Shown here piece by piece: positions 16,419 through 25,614 of a DNA stretch of 64,000 bases. Each line of letters opens with the position of its first letter. The first letter of the stretch is position 1. The notes under the pieces were generated by a model. It searched no databases, had not been told where the DNA came from, and saw only the letters and a program-made list of their open reading frames with translations. The DNA lies in contig NZ_JAICYI010000005.1 of assembly GCF_025934275.1 (NCBI RefSeq), positions 1 through 64,000 of the forward strand, read 5' to 3'. Source of the DNA: Phenylobacterium sp. GTDB taxonomy: Bacteria; Pseudomonadota; Alphaproteobacteria; Caulobacterales; Caulobacteraceae. A program made the translations under genes and the position numbers.

Positions 16419-16817
16419 TCAGTCGCCGTAGAAGTTGAGCTCCAGAAGCACGCCGTTCGGGTCCTGGGTGAAGATCTGGGTTAGCCCGATCGAGGCGATC
16501 TCGTTCCGCGAAAAGGCCGCGCCGCGCGCGCTCAGGCGCGCCACCACCTCGGCCTTGCCCGAGCAGTTCAGCGCCACGTGGTGGATCGGCCCGGTCGGGC
16601 CGGGCGGACAGTCGCGCGGGAAGGCCTGGGGCGCCCCGCGGGCGTTGAGGTGCACGATCGGCCGGTCCTGGTCGTCATAGACCCACTGCACCTGGTCGGG
16701 CTTCAGCGGCGCGGGGCCGTCGCGCACCGAAAGCTCCAAGAGCTCGGCGTAGAACCGCGCCGAGGCCGCCATGTCGTCGGTGAAGATATTCACGTGATCC
16801 AGCGCATTGACCCGCAT
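16419..16817 (-). CDS. VOC-family (glyoxalase/bleomycin-resistance fold) protein
   Basis: A 132-residue single-domain VOC protein. The repeated betaalphabetabetabeta pattern is visible from NALDHVNIFTDDMAASARFY and GPIHHVALNCSGKAEV, ending in TQDPNGVLLELNFYGD, where the final Glu and the early His are usual metal ligands. Such proteins may be lyases, epimerases or dioxygenases; the substrate cannot be read from sequence. GGGAGG precedes the ATG at 16817. Confidence 0.85.
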   Translation of the reverse strand: MRVNALDHVNIFTDDMAASARFYAELLELSVRDGPAPLKPDQVQWVYDDQDRPIVHLNARGAPQAFPRDCPPGPTGPIHHVALNCSGKAEVVARLSARGAAFSRNEIASIGLTQIFTQDPNGVLLELNFYGD

Positions 16818-16881
16818 GGGCGCCTCCCGGTGGGCGCTGAGCATAGCGCGGCCGCGGCGGCGATGCAGCAGCCGGCTGCGT

Positions 16882-17196
16882 TCAGCTGGAGCCGTTGACC
16901 ACCCGGGCGCTGGCGTAATGGGCGGCGAGGTCCTCGTGCTCGGCCATTCTGACCGCGCGCGAGACGTTGAGCCGGGTGTAGAGGTGGGTCCCGGCGCGCC
17001 GCGGCCCTTTCGGCAGGCCGGCGCGGCTGCGCGAGAGGTCCGGTGTCTCGCCCAGCACGATCACCTTCACCCCGGTGCCGTCGGCTTGCACGTAGGCGTA
17101 GTTGCCGGCGATCGGCTGCTGGAACTCGCCGTCCGCCGACAGCCGGAAACGATAGGCGACGCCGGATGCGCCCTTGAGGTCGATGAATTCCTTCAT
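16882..17196 (-). CDS. Hypothetical protein, 104 residues
   Basis: Begins MKEFIDLKGASGVAYRFRL and has no signal peptide or membrane segment. It is predicted to be mostly beta in the first 70 residues and helical at the end (SRAVRMAEHEDLAAHY). I recognise no family; proteins of this style are frequent as conserved hypotheticals in Caulobacterales. It lies between the VOC gene and an Xre regulator, all on the minus strand. Confidence 0.7.
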   Translation of the reverse strand: MKEFIDLKGASGVAYRFRLSADGEFQQPIAGNYAYVQADGTGVKVIVLGETPDLSRSRAGLPKGPRRAGTHLYTRLNVSRAVRMAEHEDLAAHYASARVVNGSS

Positions 17197-17286
17197 GCTC
17201 CAGGCCCTGACGAACCGCTTGCCGGGACCGCATGGGTAGCGCTGACGCGCGCGTCGGGCCAGAGCGCGAACGCCGCGGGCGCGCGG

Positions 17287-18090
17287 CTAGGCGACGCGGA
17301 CAGAGAATGCTCCCTCGATCACATCGCCGCCGGCGTCGGCATCCACGACCCCCAGCGGCGATCGGCTTTCCAGGAAAACGAACCGCTCGTCGTCGCCGAG
17401 CGGGACAGCCGAGGTCTGCGCCGGGGTGGCCGCGGCGCGGCGGCTACTCCACTCCTGGTCGATCGTCACCTGCAGGGCGTCGCGCGGGCAGTCGCTGAGC
17501 TGAATGCGGGTCAGCATCACGGCGCTGCCGCCCGCCTCGCCCTGCGGACGGGTCTCGCCCCGCCCGGAAACCACATACCGATAATAGTGGCCCATGAAGC
17601 AGCCGATGCCGTGCCGCTCCAGCACGCGCAGCGCGTCGTTGAGCTCCGCGATGATCCGCAGCCGGTCTACGATCGGCAGGTCGGCCGGCACGGCCGGCCC
17701 AGCGCCCCAGGAATCCGACAAGAGGCGGCCCAGGCTGGCCACCAGCCCGGCGAGCGCATCGATGGTGTCGCCAGTGGCCTCCACGTCGCAGCTGATCCGT
17801 CCCGCGTAGGACTGGGCGAGGGTCTCGAACACCCGGGTCCCAGACTTTGCCCGCCGGAGAGTGAGGCGCAGGTCCGCGCGGTCCGCCGCCGAGCCGGACG
17901 CCAGCCGCAGGTCGTCGAGCACGACCCCCAGCGCCGCGGCCATGAGGGCGGCGGTCTCCGGCCGGACGACCTCGCCGTTCTCGGCCCGCTGGATGCTCTT
18001 TCGGCTCAGTTCGCATCGCTTCGCGAGCCGTTCCTGCGACATCGCCATCCGCGTCCGGGCATCCTTGAGCTTGACGGGATCGAACCTCAC
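17287..18090 (-). CDS. Xre-family transcriptional regulator with unknown C-terminal domain
   Basis: A 267-residue protein. An Xre-type helix-turn-helix occupies about residues 5-60 (LKDARTRMAMSQERLAKRC, SRKSIQRAENGE). A long C-terminal part of about 200 residues has no signature I can name; it includes VERHGIGCFMG-like and SGRGETRPQGE segments and ends in beta-rich sequence. A GTG at 18090 starts the conserved part; a TTG lies 33 bp further up. The target is unknown. Confidence 0.8.
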   Translation of the reverse strand: MRFDPVKLKDARTRMAMSQERLAKRCELSRKSIQRAENGEVVRPETAALMAAALGVVLDDLRLASGSAADRADLRLTLRRAKSGTRVFETLAQSYAGRISCDVEATGDTIDALAGLVASLGRLLSDSWGAGPAVPADLPIVDRLRIIAELNDALRVLERHGIGCFMGHYYRYVVSGRGETRPQGEAGGSAVMLTRIQLSDCPRDALQVTIDQEWSSRRAAATPAQTSAVPLGDDERFVFLESRSPLGVVDADAGGDVIEGAFSVRVA

Positions 18091-18815
18091 GGCAGGGCCA
18101 CCTCGGCTACAACTCAGCTCCAACGAAGCGCCACGGCAGAGTGAGGCATGGGACAGTGTCGCGTCAGTGTGGCGCGGCGACGCGGGGACCCCGGTATGCC
18201 CGGGTCGGACCGCAGCCGGGTCGCCGCGGCCATACCGCGCTGCGCGACGCCAGCCCTACCGGTCAAATTCCCCAGGGAGGCGGCCATACCGAAGGCGGGA
18301 GTGCGCGCGGACAGGGGACCGGGGGCGCGGCGCTGCGGGCTCGTCGCGGACGAATCATGGCGTCCGGCCCGGCGAGGATCGGCGACTGGAAAAAGCGCAA
18401 TCGGCGACCCTGCGGACGCTTGGATCCGCGCGTCCCTGCGCCGTGCGCATGGCCCGACTGCGGGCGGCGCGGCGACGTCCAAGGTGAGGTTCCGGACGCG
18501 CCTTTGGTCACCCGGACGGCGCACGCCGGATGGCGCGCGGCGGCTCACGGTGCTGAACGACGGGGTTCGGCGGCCGGCCCGATCTGCCCCCGAAGGCCGC
18601 GCGGGGGGTTGCGGCCGGAGCCGTGCGGCTCCCACATCCGCGACGCATCCGGGCGCCTGCGACCTCGCCAATCTCGGCGACGTTCGGTCGGCCTCGCCGC
18701 AGCCCGCCACGCCGGTCGGCGGCAAGCGCCGCATGGAACCGGACCCGCCGTGCGCCGGGCCGCCCTGCCGGCTGATCGCGCGGAAGTTGCATCCTGAATG
18801 TGAGTCCGACGCCCC
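18091..18815. other. 725 bp without a supported gene
   Basis: Open frames exist on both strands but all read as Arg/Pro/Gly/Ala-rich translations with no recognisable domain, no good ribosome sites, and mutual overlap. I see no tRNA, repeat or insertion sequence. It may be a decayed gene region or carry promoters for the Xre gene. Confidence 0.6.
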
Positions 18816-19556
18816 TCACGCGGGCCGCAGCGCGTGGATCAAGGCGCCGGAATAGGCGGTGTGGCCGACGTGGGTGAGCCTCGCCTCGACGTCGGCCCAG
18901 ATCTGCCCGCCGAGCGCGCGCCAGCGGCGACAGAAGGCGTAGTCCTCGGAGAGGTGCTGACCGGTTTCCGGCTCGACCATCGGGTCGAACACCATCGCGG
19001 CGCGGGAGCCGTCGTCGAGCGTCGCGGCGAGCTCCGGATGGGCCGCCACGATCCGCTGCAACGCCTCTCGCCGGATCAGCAGGAACCCGGCGCCGCCGTA
19101 GGCGACCTGGGCGAACCCGTCCTCCACCTCGACGGAGCGGTCGGTGGTCGGCAGAAAGCGGACCACATAGCTCAGGGCGGCGGCCTGCAGGTCGTCGGCG
19201 CCTGCCTTGGCGGCGGCCCGCACCTTCTCCCAGTCGAACGCCTTCAGCGGATAGACGCCGGCGGCGATGTCCTTCTGCGCGTCCAGCAGCCGGAACAGGT
19301 TCTCAGGCTGGAAGCCGATGTCGACGTCGCAGAACAGCATGTGGCTGGCATCGGCGTGTGTGAGGAAGCGGGCGGCGAGGCGGGCGCGGGCGCGGGCGAT
19401 GAGCGCATCGTTGGCCAGCAGCTCGACGTGCAGGCCGATCCCGCGCGTCTCGCAGGCCGCCGCCAGCGCCAGGACCGAGGTCATGAAGTGCAGGGTGACC
19501 CGCCCGCCGTAGCAGGGCGCGGCGAGATAGACGAACGGGCGGGGCGGGGCGGCCAT
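18816..19556 (-). CDS. Glycosyltransferase-like protein (GT-A fold)
   Basis: A 246-residue cytoplasmic protein. The start PFVYLAAPCYGGRVTLHFM and the motif MLFCDVDIGFQPENLFRLL, with a DxD-like metal-nucleotide site, fit a GT-A type glycosyltransferase. Later segments (AYGGAGFLLIRREAL, SEDYAFCRRWRALGG) resemble acceptor-side regions of the same group. The sugar and acceptor are unknown, and no polysaccharide cluster is nearby. Similar solitary genes also occur in phages, but nothing else here is phage-like. Confidence 0.65.
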   Translation of the reverse strand: MAAPPRPFVYLAAPCYGGRVTLHFMTSVLALAAACETRGIGLHVELLANDALIARARARLAARFLTHADASHMLFCDVDIGFQPENLFRLLDAQKDIAAGVYPLKAFDWEKVRAAAKAGADDLQAAALSYVVRFLPTTDRSVEVEDGFAQVAYGGAGFLLIRREALQRIVAAHPELAATLDDGSRAAMVFDPMVEPETGQHLSEDYAFCRRWRALGGQIWADVEARLTHVGHTAYSGALIHALRPA

Positions 19557-19579
19557 GGCGGCGAAGGATAGGGCGTGGC

Positions 19580-20404
19580 TCAGTCGTCGTCGACGCGGCC
19601 GGGATTGGCCAGGAAGCCCTCCACCAGTGCGTCGTAGAGGTCGAGCCGCTTGTAGGCGCGGAACTCCGGCGTGGCGGCGCGCCAGGCGCGGGCGAAGCCG
19701 GCGAGCGCGTCCGGCTCATGCGCCAGCTCGGCGAGCGGGGCGAGCCACACGCGGATGCTGAACAGCGCCCCGTTCGTCGCCGGCAGCCGCCGCAGCGTCT
19801 GCCGTTCCACCCGGACCGTCAGCGCGCGGCCCGCGTCCTGCGGCGCGATCGCCGCGATCCGGGCGCGGATCGGCGCGGGATCGGGCGCGTGCAGCTCGGC
19901 GGAGTTGGTCAGCGTCCAGTTGCGCCGTTCGAGCACCAGGTCGGGACGCAGGCCCTCGAAGATGCGGCTCACCCGCGCCAGGAACCGCTCGGAGAAGCCG
20001 GTGACCGGCCCGTGCAGCTCGCCCACCGAGCGGCCGATCACCTCGCGGGCGGTGAAGAAGGTGCCGGCCGAGAGCGACAGGGCGGTCAGCCGCCAGTCGC
20101 CCGCGCGCCGTTCCATCAGGCAGAGGTCGTCGGGGACGCGGCGCGCGGCGGCGTAGAGCGGCGGCAGTCCGGACAGCGGGGCGGAAGGGCCGAGCGCCGC
20201 CTCCACCAGCGCCAGCGCCTCCTGCTGTCCAGGCCGGGAGCCCTCGGTCTCGGCCCAGACCAGCTCGCGCGCGGTCTCGAACAGCGCGTCCTTGCGGGAC
20301 GCCGGGTCGGCCTCGCCGCCCTCCAGCCATGCGGCGGCCGGGATTGGCCGCAACCCGATCGCGAAGTCGGCCGCCTGCTCCCACGGGCGGTGGCGCAGGC
20401 TCAT
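19580..20404 (-). CDS. DUF3445 protein (haem-dependent oxidative N-demethylase family)
   Basis: A 274-residue protein matching the DUF3445 pattern: [33 protein letters not shown] and [10 protein letters not shown]. Characterised relatives are haem-dependent oxidative N-demethylases of dimethylamine-type substrates. I cannot tell whether the haem ligand is kept. It starts at an ATG overlapping the VanZ-like gene's stop (ATGA), so the two are translationally coupled. Confidence 0.8.
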   Translation of the reverse strand: MSLRHRPWEQAADFAIGLRPIPAAAWLEGGEADPASRKDALFETARELVWAETEGSRPGQQEALALVEAALGPSAPLSGLPPLYAAARRVPDDLCLMERRAGDWRLTALSLSAGTFFTAREVIGRSVGELHGPVTGFSERFLARVSRIFEGLRPDLVLERRNWTLTNSAELHAPDPAPIRARIAAIAPQDAGRALTVRVERQTLRRLPATNGALFSIRVWLAPLAELAHEPDALAGFARAWRAATPEFRAYKRLDLYDALVEGFLANPGRVDDD

Positions 20405-20754
20405 CGGCGCACTCGTCGGATCGCCGCGCCGGCGAGGAGCGCTGCGGCCACGCCCGCGCTGTCGGCGATCCAGTCCCGCCAGTCGGGGTCGCGCCCGAAC
20501 GGCAGCCATGCCTGCAGCAGCTCGACCAGGCCGCCGAAGGCGAGCGCAAATCCCGCGATGCGTCCGGGCCGGCGTGGGAACAGGACCAACCCGCTCGCCG
20601 CCAGCACGAACCAGGCGATGGCGTGCTCGGCCTTGTCCCACAGATCGAGCTCCGGGAGTTGGCGGCTGGGCGCCTGGGTGAGGTACAGCAGCACGAGGCA
20701 GGCGGCGGCGTAGAGCGCCAGCCGAAGCGGCGGGGAAAGGCGGTGGGGGCGCAT
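20401..20754 (-). CDS. VanZ-family membrane protein
   Basis: A 117-residue membrane protein with about four hydrophobic segments. The VanZ-like signature is [17 protein letters not shown] followed by [21 protein letters not shown] and a final membrane helix ([16 protein letters not shown]). The family is named for low-level teicoplanin resistance, but most members have no known function. The ATG at 20754 begins [15 protein letters not shown]. It is the first gene of a two-gene unit with the DUF3445 gene. Confidence 0.85.
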   Translation of the reverse strand: MRPHRLSPPLRLALYAAACLVLLYLTQAPSRQLPELDLWDKAEHAIAWFVLAASGLVLFPRRPGRIAGFALAFGGLVELLQAWLPFGRDPDWRDWIADSAGVAAALLAGAAIRRVRR

Positions 20755-20818
20755 AGGGGCTTCTTGCACGTCCCGCCCGGGCTCTCTAGACCGCCGGGGC
20801 TGGGCAGCGGAGAAGCCG

Positions 20819-21490
20819 ATGGCGCCAAGGTCGGGCATCGAGGCAGTGATCTGGGATTTCGGCGGGGTGTTCACCTCTTCGCCGTTCGAGGCCTTCAATC
20901 GCCTCGAGGCCGAGCTTGGCGCGCCCAAGGACCACATCCGTCGGGTGAACGCGACCAACCATCACGACAACGCCTGGGCCCTGTTCGAGCGCAACGAAAT
21001 CGACGCGGCGCGCTTCGACGAGTTGTTTCTCGAGGAATCCACGGCGCTCGGCTTTCCGATCCGCGGCCGCGACGTGCTGCCGAAGCTTTCGGGCGAACTG
21101 CGGCCGCGGATGGTGGCGGCCCTGAAGACCTGCAAGCAGCACTTCAAGGTGGGCTGCATCACCAACAACGTGGTCTCGACGCACAGCCCCGGACAGAACG
21201 AGCCGCAGCGGGCCGCCGGCGCGATGGGCCTGGTGATGCCTTTCTTCGACGCTATCGTGGAGAGCTCCAAGGCGGGCGTGCGCAAGCCGGACCCCCGCAT
21301 CTACGTGATGATGTGCGAGCTCCTGGGCGTGCAGCCGCAGGCCTGCGTCTACCTCGACGACCTCGGCATCAACTGCAAGCCGGCGCACCAGCTCGGCATG
21401 ACCGCGATCAAGGTGGTGGACGTCGACCAGACCCTGGCCGAGCTCTCCCGGGCGACCGGCCTCAGCTTCGATCAGGAGGCGCCCGCATGA
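20819..21490 (+). CDS. HAD-superfamily hydrolase-like protein
   Basis: A 223-residue HAD-IA type protein. Motif I reads [14 protein letters not shown]: the nucleophile Asp is present but the usual second Asp (DxD) is Gly, as in the N-terminal domains of epoxide hydrolase and ACAD10-like proteins. Motif II is GCITNNVV, Lys is in [13 protein letters not shown], and motif IV is [13 protein letters not shown]. The lost general acid suggests weak or altered phosphatase activity. The stop overlaps the phhB start (ATGA). Confidence 0.85.
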   Translation: MAPRSGIEAVIWDFGGVFTSSPFEAFNRLEAELGAPKDHIRRVNATNHHDNAWALFERNEIDAARFDELFLEESTALGFPIRGRDVLPKLSGELRPRMVAALKTCKQHFKVGCITNNVVSTHSPGQNEPQRAAGAMGLVMPFFDAIVESSKAGVRKPDPRIYVMMCELLGVQPQACVYLDDLGINCKPAHQLGMTAIKVVDVDQTLAELSRATGLSFDQEAPA

Positions 21491-21798
21491 GCCGACCCGC
21501 GAAGATCGGCGCCGCCGAGGCGCTGAAGACCCTGCCGAAGTGGGCCGCCGCGCCGGGCGGACGCGATGCGATCTGCCGGACCTTCCGCTTCTCCGACTTC
21601 ACGGCGGCGTTCGGGTTCATGACCCGCATCGCGTTGATGGCCGAGAAGATGGACCATCACCCCGAGTGGTCGAACGTCTACAATCGCGTGGACGTCACCC
21701 TGGCCACCCACGACGTCGAGGGGGTGAGCGAGCTCGACGTCACCCTCGCGAAGCTGATGGACATGGCGGCGAAGTCCGCCGGCATGAAAGAGGACTAG
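21487..21798 (+). CDS. phhB: Pterin-4a-carbinolamine dehydratase
   Basis: A 103-residue protein with the family motif [19 protein letters not shown], whose paired His and Trp form the active site, and [18 protein letters not shown]. The enzyme dehydrates 4a-hydroxytetrahydropterin after aromatic amino-acid hydroxylation. No hydroxylase is in the window. It is translationally coupled to the HAD gene, and the SDR follows 10 bp later. Confidence 0.95.
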   Translation: MSRPAKIGAAEALKTLPKWAAAPGGRDAICRTFRFSDFTAAFGFMTRIALMAEKMDHHPEWSNVYNRVDVTLATHDVEGVSELDVTLAKLMDMAAKSAGMKED

Positions 21799-21807
21799 GA
21801 GCGGGGC

Positions 21808-22584
21808 ATGCCCGGTCGGGTCGCAGGCAAGAAGGCCTTCATCTCGGGCGGCGCCCAGGGCCTCGGCGCGGCCATGGCGCGCAAGCTCGCCGCCGAAGGC
21901 GCGAAAGTCGCGATCGGCGACCTCAACCTGGAGGGCGCCAGGGCTGTCGCCGGCGAGATCAACGCGGCGCATGGCGAGGGGATCGCCTTCGCCTTCCCCC
22001 TGGACGTCAGCAAGGAGGCGGAGTGGATCTTCGCCCTTGAGGAGGCGGACGAGGCCATGGGCGGGATCAACGTGCTGGTCAACAACGCCGGCATCTCGCT
22101 CCGCGGCAACATCGAGCAGCTCGCCTTCGAGGACTGGAAGAAGGTGATGAGCGTCAACGTCGATTCGGTGTTCCTCGGGACCAAGCATGCGCTCAAGTAC
22201 ATGCGCGCCCACCAGCCGGGCTCGATCATCAACATCTCCTCGATCGCGGGCCTGATCGCGGCCCACAACTCGCCGGCCTACAACGCCTCGAAGGCGGCCG
22301 TCTGGCTGCTCTCGAAGGGCATCGCCCTGCACTGCGCCAAGCAGGGCCTCGACATCCGCTCCAACTCCATCCACCCGACCTTCATCGACACCCCGATCCT
22401 CGATCCGCTGCGCCAGCAGTTCGGCAAGGAGGCGGCCGAGGCCAAGCTCGCGCGGCAGGTCCCGGTCGGCCACATCGGCGAGCCGGACGACATCGCCAAC
22501 GCCTGCCTCTACCTGGCGTCCGACGAGTCGAAGTTCATGACCGGGGCCGAGCTCAAGCTCGACGGCGGCATCAGCGCGATGTGA
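21808..22584 (+). CDS. Short-chain dehydrogenase/reductase (SDR)
   Basis: A 258-residue SDR with loop SGGAQGLGAAMA, Asp in IGDLNLEGA suggesting NAD(H), NNAG, INISSIAG, YNASK and the C-terminus LKLDGGISAM. It resembles the SDR at 15448 and cyclopentanol dehydrogenase-type enzymes. It is the third gene of the HAD-phhB-SDR unit, with an AGGAGCGGG ribosome site in the 9 bp gap. The substrate is unknown. Confidence 0.9.
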   Translation: MPGRVAGKKAFISGGAQGLGAAMARKLAAEGAKVAIGDLNLEGARAVAGEINAAHGEGIAFAFPLDVSKEAEWIFALEEADEAMGGINVLVNNAGISLRGNIEQLAFEDWKKVMSVNVDSVFLGTKHALKYMRAHQPGSIINISSIAGLIAAHNSPAYNASKAAVWLLSKGIALHCAKQGLDIRSNSIHPTFIDTPILDPLRQQFGKEAAEAKLARQVPVGHIGEPDDIANACLYLASDESKFMTGAELKLDGGISAM

Positions 22585-22626
22585 GCGGAATAGCGCCACG
22601 CTAGCCCGCGGCTCGGGGACCGGCGC

Positions 22627-23034
22627 TCAGTTGACCAGGATGGCGCCCAGGAGTAGGCGCGCGCCGGCGCGACCGAGCAGGGCGTCGGTCTGCCGTTGCA
22701 TGGCGCGGGCCAGGAAGTCGGCGTTGGGCGTCGCGCCTTCGGGCAGGCCGGCGGCGTAGGTCATCACCGTCTCCAGGTAGGCGGCGCGCAGCCGCGGCAT
22801 CGATTCGTCGGCCAGGGCGCGCAGCCCGGCATCCGGCACGTCGAGGCCGCACTCGACGGTCAGGACGCCCCGCCGGCCGCCGGAGCGGTTGGTCGCGCCG
22901 GTCAGCGTGTCGATCGGCAGATAGGACGCGCCCCCAGACTTCTTCTTCCGCTTGTCGGTTTCGGCGGCGATCGCCGCCGACGGGCCGGCGAGAGCGGCGA
23001 GCGCCGCGGCCGCGAGCAGCCCGCGGCGGGTCAT
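22627..23034 (-). CDS. Secreted FliL-like protein, 135 residues
   Basis: The N-terminus [20 protein letters not shown] is a signal peptide, possibly twin-arginine in style. The body SYLPIDTLTGA, RRGVLTVECGLDVPD and RLRAAYLETVMTYA resembles the periplasmic part of FliL-like proteins. There is no membrane anchor once the signal is cleaved and no flagellar gene nearby. Its ATG overlaps the DUF2336 gene's stop (ATGA), so the two are coupled. Confidence 0.65.
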   Translation of the reverse strand: MTRRGLLAAAALAALAGPSAAIAAETDKRKKKSGGASYLPIDTLTGATNRSGGRRGVLTVECGLDVPDAGLRALADESMPRLRAAYLETVMTYAAGLPEGATPNADFLARAMQRQTDALLGRAGARLLLGAILVN

Positions 23035-24746
23035 GCGGCGAGCCCCGCCTGCTGGATCAGGTCGCGCACGGTCTCCACCTGCTCGGGCGCGCTGGACAGC
23101 TCGGCGCGGGTGTCCTCGTGGCGGGCGAGCCTCATGGCCTCGCTGCGCGCGCGGTCGGCGGCCGGGCCGAGCGGAGCGGTTTCGCCGCACGCCAGCCGCA
23201 GCAGAAGGGTCAGGCGATGCACCGCCGGCGCTTTGGCCTGCACGAGCTGGGCGACCAGCCGGGAGTCGGCCTCCACGAGCCCGCCGAGATCCCCGAGCTT
23301 GGCCTGGATCGGGCGGTAGTCCTCTTCGACGAGGCCGCAGCGGCCCGCTGAGCGCTGCAAATCGGCCAGCGCCGCCAGCCGCACGGCGGCGGAGTCGGGA
23401 CCGTTGCGCAGCTCCTTCTCGAACTTCAGCGAGGCGACGACCGCCGCCAGCCAGCGGCCGGCGACGCGCTTGTTGGCCGCGCCGATGACGTTCTCGGTCA
23501 GCCACACCAGGGCGCGGGCCTCCTCGCGCGAAGTCTTGTCCTGGCCGAGGTAGGCCTCAACGAACTCGCCGGTCACCAGCATCTTGGAGCGGGTCGAGAA
23601 GGCGGCCTGGACGTCCTCCAGCGGCAGCAGCTGGCCTGCCGCGGCGGTCAGCGACATGGCGAGCGCGCGCAGCACCTCGATCTCCGCGACCGCATCGTTG
23701 CGCCGAAGGCGCCTCGGTCCGCTGAGGTCGCGCAGGATGCGCTGGCCGATCGCGGCGCGCACCTCGATGAAGGCCTCGTCGGCCAGCCAGCGGGCGAGGC
23801 GGGCCGCGGACGGCGCCAGCGTCGGCATCACCTTGGCCACCGACGGCTCGACGCGGATCAGGACGTCGACCGCATCGGCAGCGGCGAGCCGGGTCATGGC
23901 CGCCAGATGGCCGCCGAGGTCGAGGCCCTTGCCGAGGATCTCCTCCAGGCCGGGCTTGCAGCCGAGGATCTCGGCCAGCGGCTGGGCGAGGGTGGCGAGC
24001 GCCAGATGCCGCGCCGGGCCCGCCGCCGGCGCCGCCTCGGCCAGGTCGAGCAGGCGCATCACCTTGTCGGTCCAGCCGTGGGCCGGGGCGATGGCGGCGG
24101 CCACTCCGGCGCCCAGCAGATAGCCGCGCTCCGGCTCGTGGCTGAGCCGCTGGGCGGCGGCGGCGAAGCCCTCGGCGTCCACGTCGGGCAGCGCGCCCCG
24201 CCGGAAGTCGGCGAGCAGGCGGTCGATCGCGCGCTCGACGAGCCCGTGGAAGGTGCGGATCAGCTCGTGGACCGACATCCCGCGCGCCAGCGCCTCGGGG
24301 ACGGCGATCGTCTGCACCGCATGCTGCAGGTCCGTGCCGGACGCCTCGAGCTGCTCCACCAGGTCCGGCCGGTGCAGCAGTTCGAACGGCGTGGCGTGGT
24401 TGCGTTCGAGCCAGGCTTCCAGAAGCCGGCCGATCCGCTCGCGCGCGTGGATGGTGTAGAGGTCCTGCGGGGTGACGCAGAGCGGTTCGACCGCTTCAGC
24501 CGCCCTGGTTTTCTTCGCGCCGCCCTCGTGGGCGCCGGCCTTGAAGATCGTCACCGTCTGGAATTCGCGGGTCTCTTCGTCGAGGGTCTCCTTGCTGACC
24601 TTGGCCGCCGCGATGCGGCCCTCTTTCATCAGCTCTTCGGCGCAGGAAATCGCCGCCGCCCTGTTCTCGGAGGCCATCTCCAGCGTCCAGGAAGATCGGG
24701 GCGTCTTGCGGATGTAGACCTCGAAATGAACGCTACCGACACCCAT
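23031..24746 (-). CDS. DUF2336 domain protein
   Basis: A 571-residue, mostly helical cytoplasmic protein. The start ATG ([16 protein letters not shown]) opens a short beta-rich region. A long HEAT-like helical array follows, with many Ala/Leu repeats such as [16 protein letters not shown] and [16 protein letters not shown]. Recognition as DUF2336 is from overall style rather than one motif. Family members are found mainly in alphaproteobacteria and their role is unknown. The gene is divergent from chvI, with a perfect palindrome between them. Confidence 0.6.
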   Translation of the reverse strand: MGVGSVHFEVYIRKTPRSSWTLEMASENRAAAISCAEELMKEGRIAAAKVSKETLDEETREFQTVTIFKAGAHEGGAKKTRAAEAVEPLCVTPQDLYTIHARERIGRLLEAWLERNHATPFELLHRPDLVEQLEASGTDLQHAVQTIAVPEALARGMSVHELIRTFHGLVERAIDRLLADFRRGALPDVDAEGFAAAAQRLSHEPERGYLLGAGVAAAIAPAHGWTDKVMRLLDLAEAAPAAGPARHLALATLAQPLAEILGCKPGLEEILGKGLDLGGHLAAMTRLAAADAVDVLIRVEPSVAKVMPTLAPSAARLARWLADEAFIEVRAAIGQRILRDLSGPRRLRRNDAVAEIEVLRALAMSLTAAAGQLLPLEDVQAAFSTRSKMLVTGEFVEAYLGQDKTSREEARALVWLTENVIGAANKRVAGRWLAAVVASLKFEKELRNGPDSAAVRLAALADLQRSAGRCGLVEEDYRPIQAKLGDLGGLVEADSRLVAQLVQAKAPAVHRLTLLLRLACGETAPLGPAADRARSEAMRLARHEDTRAELSSAPEQVETVRDLIQQAGLAA

Positions 24747-24774
24747 CTCTACGCAACTCCTACCGGAGACGAGC

Positions 24775-24795
24775 AAGGTTGACCGCATCAACCTT
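24775..24795. promoter_or_regulatory. Perfect palindrome between DUF2336 gene and chvI
   Basis: AAGGTTGA-CCGCA-TCAACCTT has 8 bp arms and a 5 bp spacer, without mismatch. It resembles a FixK-type site but the TTGA/TCAA halves are 5, not 6, bp apart. It could be an operator for either divergent gene. Confidence 0.4.
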
Positions 24796-24897
24796 AAGGC
24801 TCTGTTGACCGGCGGAGCGGCCCCGGACCTCGCCGCATTGAGGCCACCGTGCAGGCCGAATAGCTTGACTTCTGCCGACGGAGACCTCGAACCCAAG

Positions 24898-25614
24898 ATG
24901 GCCAAGATCACCCTGGTCGACGACGACGAGAACATCGTGACGTCGGTGAGCCTCGCCCTGGAGAGCCACGGCCACGAAGTGAAGGCCTACTACGACGGCG
25001 CGGCTGGCCTGGCGGCGCTGGAGAACGAGCCGCCCGACCTGGCGATCCTCGATGTGAAGATGCCGCGCATGGACGGCATGGAGGTGCTGCGCCGGCTGCG
25101 GCGCGCCTCGGATGTGCCGGTGATCATTCTCACCTCCAAGGACGAAGAGATCGACGAGATCCTCGGCTTCAACCTCGGCGCCGACGACTACATCCACAAG
25201 CCGTTCAGCCAGCGGCTCCTGATCGAGCGCGTGAAGGCGGTGCTGCGCCGCTCCGGCATCGAGGGCGAGGACGCCCAGACCGCCGCCGCGCAGGCGGCGG
25301 AGGCGAGCGCCCGGGCGATCAAGCGCGGCAAGCTGACCCTCGATCCGGCCCGCCACGACTGCCTGTGGGAGGGCAAGCCGGTGAAGCTGACGGTCACCGA
25401 GTTCCTGCTGCTGCAGGCGCTGGCCCAGCGGCCGGGGTTCGTGAAGAGCCGCGACAACCTGATGGACGCGGCCTACGACGATCAGGTCTATGTCGACGAC
25501 CGCACCATCGACAGCCACATCAAGCGGATGCGCAAGAAGTTCCGCGAGGTCGACCCTGAGTTCGACGCGATCGAAACCCTCTATGGCGTCGGCTACCGGT
25601 ACCGCGAAACCTGA
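24898..25614 (+). CDS. chvI: Response regulator ChvI (OmpR family)
   Basis: A 238-residue regulator. The receiver has DDD at 8-10 and phospho-acceptor D52 ([13 protein letters not shown]), the Thr in IILTSKD and Lys in IHKPFS. A winged-helix OmpR-type DNA-binding domain ends [17 protein letters not shown] and [11 protein letters not shown]. ChvI controls envelope, acid and host-associated genes in alphaproteobacteria. It overlaps chvG by 32 bp. Confidence 0.95.
   Translation: MAKITLVDDDENIVTSVSLALESHGHEVKAYYDGAAGLAALENEPPDLAILDVKMPRMDGMEVLRRLRRASDVPVIILTSKDEEIDEILGFNLGADDYIHKPFSQRLLIERVKAVLRRSGIEGEDAQTAAAQAAEASARAIKRGKLTLDPARHDCLWEGKPVKLTVTEFLLLQALAQRPGFVKSRDNLMDAAYDDQVYVDDRTIDSHIKRMRKKFREVDPEFDAIETLYGVGYRYRET

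Noticed and set aside
18148-18855. Plus-strand frame of 235 codons in the 18.1-18.8 kb gap
   Set aside because: Composition is Arg/Pro/Ala-rich without domains, other frames are equally open, and its end overlaps the glycosyltransferase gene.
24779-24791. TTGACCGCATCAA as a FixK-type site upstream of chvI
   Set aside because: The half-sites are 5 bp apart instead of 6, so it is listed only as a palindrome.
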